Assembly (NCBI RefSeq): GCF_002532045.1
Contig: NZ_NWTG01000004.1
Span: forward strand, 372,001-436,000
DNA: 64,000 nucleotides
Source: Bradyrhizobium sp. C9
GTDB taxonomy: Bacteria; Pseudomonadota; Alphaproteobacteria; Rhizobiales; Xanthobacteraceae
Direction: 5' to 3'
Shown here in pieces: positions 61,889-64,000 of the stretch. Both the position numbers and the translations under genes were made by a program. Numbering within the stretch: position 1 is the stretch's first letter; every line of letters starts with the position of its first letter. Under the pieces are notes generated by a model that saw only the letters and a program-made list of their open reading frames with translations, was not told where the DNA came from and searched no databases.

Positions 61889-62311
61889 CTATTTCTTCCA
61901 CGGCGTATCGCCGCGTGCCCCGGCGTCCGCGAAGATGCCCTGCTCGTAGTCGATGAAGGCGCGCACCATTGCGCGATAGGCGGCTTCCGCAACCTTGGGC
62001 GACAGCCCGTTCGCTTCAGCAAGCGCCATCGCCTTCTTCACGACAGCCTCGGCGCGCTCCGGCGCCTCGACCTGCGCGGGGTTGGCCTTGAAGCGGGCGG
62101 CTTCATGGACGTAGCGGCCGCGCTCGGCCATCAGGCGTACGATCTCGCGGTCGAGCCGGTCGATATTGCTGCGCACCTCGCCGAGCGTCTTGCAGCAAGC
62201 ACCGTTGTCGACGGTGGGACTGCCCCACAACGCCGGCGCGTCAGTCACAGGTTCCTCGGCCAGCGCCACGGCGGGGATCAGAAGCAACAACAGAACCATC
62301 GGCAATCGCAT
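61889..62311 (-). CDS. Exported chorismate mutase, AroQ type
   Basis: A 140-residue protein with a clear signal peptide (M-R-L-P-M-V-L-L-L-L-L-I-P-A-V-A-L-A) followed by an all-helical chorismate mutase II domain: L-G-E-V-R-S-N-I-D-R-L-D-R-E-I-V-R-L-M-A-E-R, then V-E-A-P-E-R-A-E-A-V-V and a third helix ending D-Y-E-Q. The N-terminal Arg, the K/R in the second helix and the E-R match the active-site pattern of AroQ/PchB enzymes. Periplasmic location is inferred. ATG at 62311 chosen because it begins the signal peptide; the frame continues upstream. Confidence 0.85.
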   Translation of the reverse strand: MRLPMVLLLLLIPAVALAEEPVTDAPALWGSPTVDNGACCKTLGEVRSNIDRLDREIVRLMAERGRYVHEAARFKANPAQVEAPERAEAVVKKAMALAEANGLSPKVAEAAYRAMVRAFIDYEQGIFADAGARGDTPWKK

Positions 62312-62427
62312 CAAGCGTCTCCCAGTCAGTGAGCACGATGGGCGATTGTTATGCCGATTTTGTACGCGCGTGGAAGCCGCAATGGCGCTGCAGCCACCGC
62401 GAATTCCAGTGCGAACCGCGTCGACGA

Positions 62428-63321
62428 TCAACCGATGTCCATTCCGGCCAAGACCTCACTGACCTTCTTCTGGGCGTCCGCCGGCAATGGCAGGATCGGG
62501 CGCGGAGGCTCGGCCGCACAGATCCCTCTGAGATTGGCGATCGCGTAAACCACCCGCACGCTCGAGAATGTCTTGAGCAGCTGCCAGACTGGTTGCAGCC
62601 GCGCGTCGAGCTGCCGCGCCCTGGCGGCATCGCCACTTGCCACGGCACGGACGATGTCGAGGCAGACCCTGGGGAAAATCCCTGCGAGCACGCTGTACCA
62701 GGTCTCGCCACCCGCCAGCAGCGCCTCGGTGCAATTCCAGTCGGCACTGTAACCCAACGAAAAGCCACTCGGCACGACAGCCCGCAATTCAGCGATATGG
62801 CCCGGCACCGCGGCAGCGTCCAGCGCGGGACTCTTCACCGCCACGATTCCGGCAACGTGACTCAAGCGGCCGACCAGGGCCGGGGTGAATCGAAAGTGCG
62901 TCGTGCCCGGATTGTCGTAGATGCAGATCGGCAATCCGCTTTCACGCGCCACTGTTTGAAAATGCTCGAACACCTCGTCATCGGTCAACGGCGTATAGGA
63001 CACCGGCGCCAGCAGGCCTGCCGCCGCGCCGGCATCCCGCGCATCCTGCGCCAGTTTCACCGCATCATCGGTGCGCAGCGCGCCGACGCCGACCAGGAGC
63101 GGCGTCTTGCCGTCTGCCAGCGCTGCAGCCGCCTGCACGGCACGCCGACGCTCATCGCGGCTGAAATATGGATAAGAGCCGGTGCTTCCGAGCAGCCCGA
63201 TCGAATCCACCCTCGCCGCGATCAGGGGCTCCAGCAAGGCGCGAAGCGCGCCCGCGTCGACCTGGCCATCCCTGTTCGAGGGCGTGATCGGGAAGGCGGA
63301 AAGCCCTTTGAGATTGACCAT
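62428..63321 (-). CDS. DapA/NAL-family aldolase or dehydratase
   Basis: A 297-residue TIM-barrel enzyme of the dihydrodipicolinate synthase family. The Schiff-base Lys is K163 (I-V-A-V-K-S-P), the catalytic Tyr is Y135 (C-I-Y-D-N-P-G), and G-S-T-G (about 45-48) binds the keto-acid. Substitutions such as A-V-K-S-P and the short C-terminus suggest a sugar-acid or keto-acid lyase rather than the essential DapA, but this is not settled. ATG at 63321 begins M-V-N-L-K-G-L-S-A-F-P-I-T-P. Confidence 0.9.
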   Translation of the reverse strand: MVNLKGLSAFPITPSNRDGQVDAGALRALLEPLIAARVDSIGLLGSTGSYPYFSRDERRRAVQAAAALADGKTPLLVGVGALRTDDAVKLAQDARDAGAAAGLLAPVSYTPLTDDEVFEHFQTVARESGLPICIYDNPGTTHFRFTPALVGRLSHVAGIVAVKSPALDAAAVPGHIAELRAVVPSGFSLGYSADWNCTEALLAGGETWYSVLAGIFPRVCLDIVRAVASGDAARARQLDARLQPVWQLLKTFSSVRVVYAIANLRGICAAEPPRPILPLPADAQKKVSEVLAGMDIG

Positions 63322-63516
63322 CGGTTGCTCCTGTTCGGTGACCGCCGCGCGAGCGGCGAAATCGCGTTGCGGTCGACGCCGCAGCGCCATCAATCACCGC
63401 GCCCAATCCCGCTTGCAAGGTCCAGTTTGCTGCGGACTTCACAGCAAATTGGTCCAGTGTGCAGCGGCGCGTGCGATCTGCGGAATTGGGCCGGCGTCGA
63501 TTAGGACTGCCGGCGG

Positions 63517-64000
63517 CTATTCCAGCATCGTGGTCAGCTGCGCGCCTTCGTCGGCAACGAACACCGCGATCAGTTCCGCCGGCTCCGTGGTGCTGGCATT
63601 GGCCGAGACCATGTGGGTCGAGCCCGGCGGCTCGAAGAAGGATTGGCCGACCTTGAAGGTTTCGACCGGTCCACCGCCGAGCTGGGAACGGATCTCACCC
63701 TTGGTGATGTAGGCCGTCACCGAGCCCGAATGGCGATGCGGCGGTGTGAAGCCGCCGGGACCATAGAACACGCGGACGACGGTGACGCGCTTGCCAGCCA
63801 CATTCGGCAGCGCATGCGAGGTGATGATCTCGACCTTGTCGAGCGGCGATGCCGCATCGGCACTCGCGCAGAGCGGCGCGATCACCGCGGAGATCGCATC
63901 CATCGGGGTCGGCAGCGACTTCCCGATCACGAAGGCCGAGGCCAGCCCCGCAGTCACGGCCAGCATCACCGGCCGCGGCGGCCGCGCGAATGAAAGAGGT
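63517..64000 (-). CDS. Cupin-domain protein, cut by the window end (partial)
   Basis: A single conserved-barrel cupin with metal-binding pattern: G-F-T-P-P-H-R-H-S-G-S-V (two His), E-I-R-S-Q-L-G-G-G-P and E-P-P-G-S-T-H-M. A hydrophobic N-terminal segment (M-L-A-V-T-A-G-L-A-S-A-F-V-I-G) predicts export or membrane anchoring. The frame has no stop before the right edge, and the basic stretch R-P-P-R-P precedes the hydrophobic segment, so the real start is probably beyond 64000; GTG/ATG at 63969/63966 are internal alternatives. Function unknown. Confidence 0.8.
   Translation of the reverse strand, partial: PLSFARPPRPVMLAVTAGLASAFVIGKSLPTPMDAISAVIAPLCASADAASPLDKVEIITSHALPNVAGKRVTVVRVFYGPGGFTPPHRHSGSVTAYITKGEIRSQLGGGPVETFKVGQSFFEPPGSTHMVSANASTTEPAELIAVFVADEGAQLTTMLE

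Overview
The window reads as chromosomal, GC-rich alphaproteobacterial DNA, most likely Bradyrhizobium or a close Nitrobacteraceae relative. This is judged from protein sequences, the conserved order SPOR-nagZ-scpAB-tatABC-serS-surE-pcm, a ROSE-type RNA thermometer ahead of a small heat-shock gene, an ExoR homologue, and several families of palindromic intergenic repeats of the kind found in these genomes. There is no rRNA, CRISPR, phage or transposase; two tRNA genes are present (Pro-UGG and Glu-UUC).

Layout. 0-14.5 kb, almost all minus strand: cell-envelope and housekeeping block (lipoprotein start, pcm, surE, a proline-rich protein, serS, tatCBA, scpBA, nagZ, SPOR protein, argS, dgt), with a plus-strand single-domain response regulator inserted. 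14.6-25.5 kb: A-type Fe-S carrier, RND efflux pump with its adaptor, acetyltransferase, xthA, an ExoR-like periplasmic protein overlapping ilvD, and a PilZ-PAS-GGDEF protein. 25.6-32.8 kb: leucine/isovalerate degradation operon (ivd, mccB, mccA, hmgL) facing a TetR-Lrp regulator pair across a palindrome-rich control region. 33-42 kb: PhyH-type dioxygenase, NDUFS4-like Complex I subunit, OpgC convergent with a NodU-type carbamoyltransferase, cyclase/hydrolase, tRNA-Pro, DUF192, double cold-shock protein, sirtuin. 42-48 kb: many small proteins and RNA-like intergenic elements, glyoxalase I, a GST, a PilZ protein and tRNA-Glu. 48-54 kb: M20 amidohydrolase, TauE/SafE exporter, PrsW protease, HdeD, and a DAHP synthase gene. 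54-57.5 kb: EpmB, EpmA and EF-P, a complete EF-P beta-lysylation set. 57.7-64 kb: M23-like peptidase, ROSE-controlled small heat-shock gene with four small unknown genes, periplasmic chorismate mutase, DapA-like aldolase and a cupin protein cut by the window end.

The strongest regulatory discovery is ahead of the DAHP synthase gene: a 26-codon reading frame with the run Tyr-Phe-Trp-Tyr-Phe-Ser-Tyr, then mutually exclusive hairpins and a terminator, which is the layout of a ribosome-mediated attenuator sensing all three aromatic amino acids. A good promoter places the transcription start almost on the leader ATG. Second in interest is 38-45 kb, where a 73-bp repeat occurs twice, a 21-nt motif occurs twice near terminator hairpins, and several terminators lie in a 760-bp stretch without a supported protein gene, suggesting small RNAs.

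Starts were chosen by hand from the bases; several genes use GTG or TTG. All functional statements come from reading sequence and from recall of families; no database search was possible.
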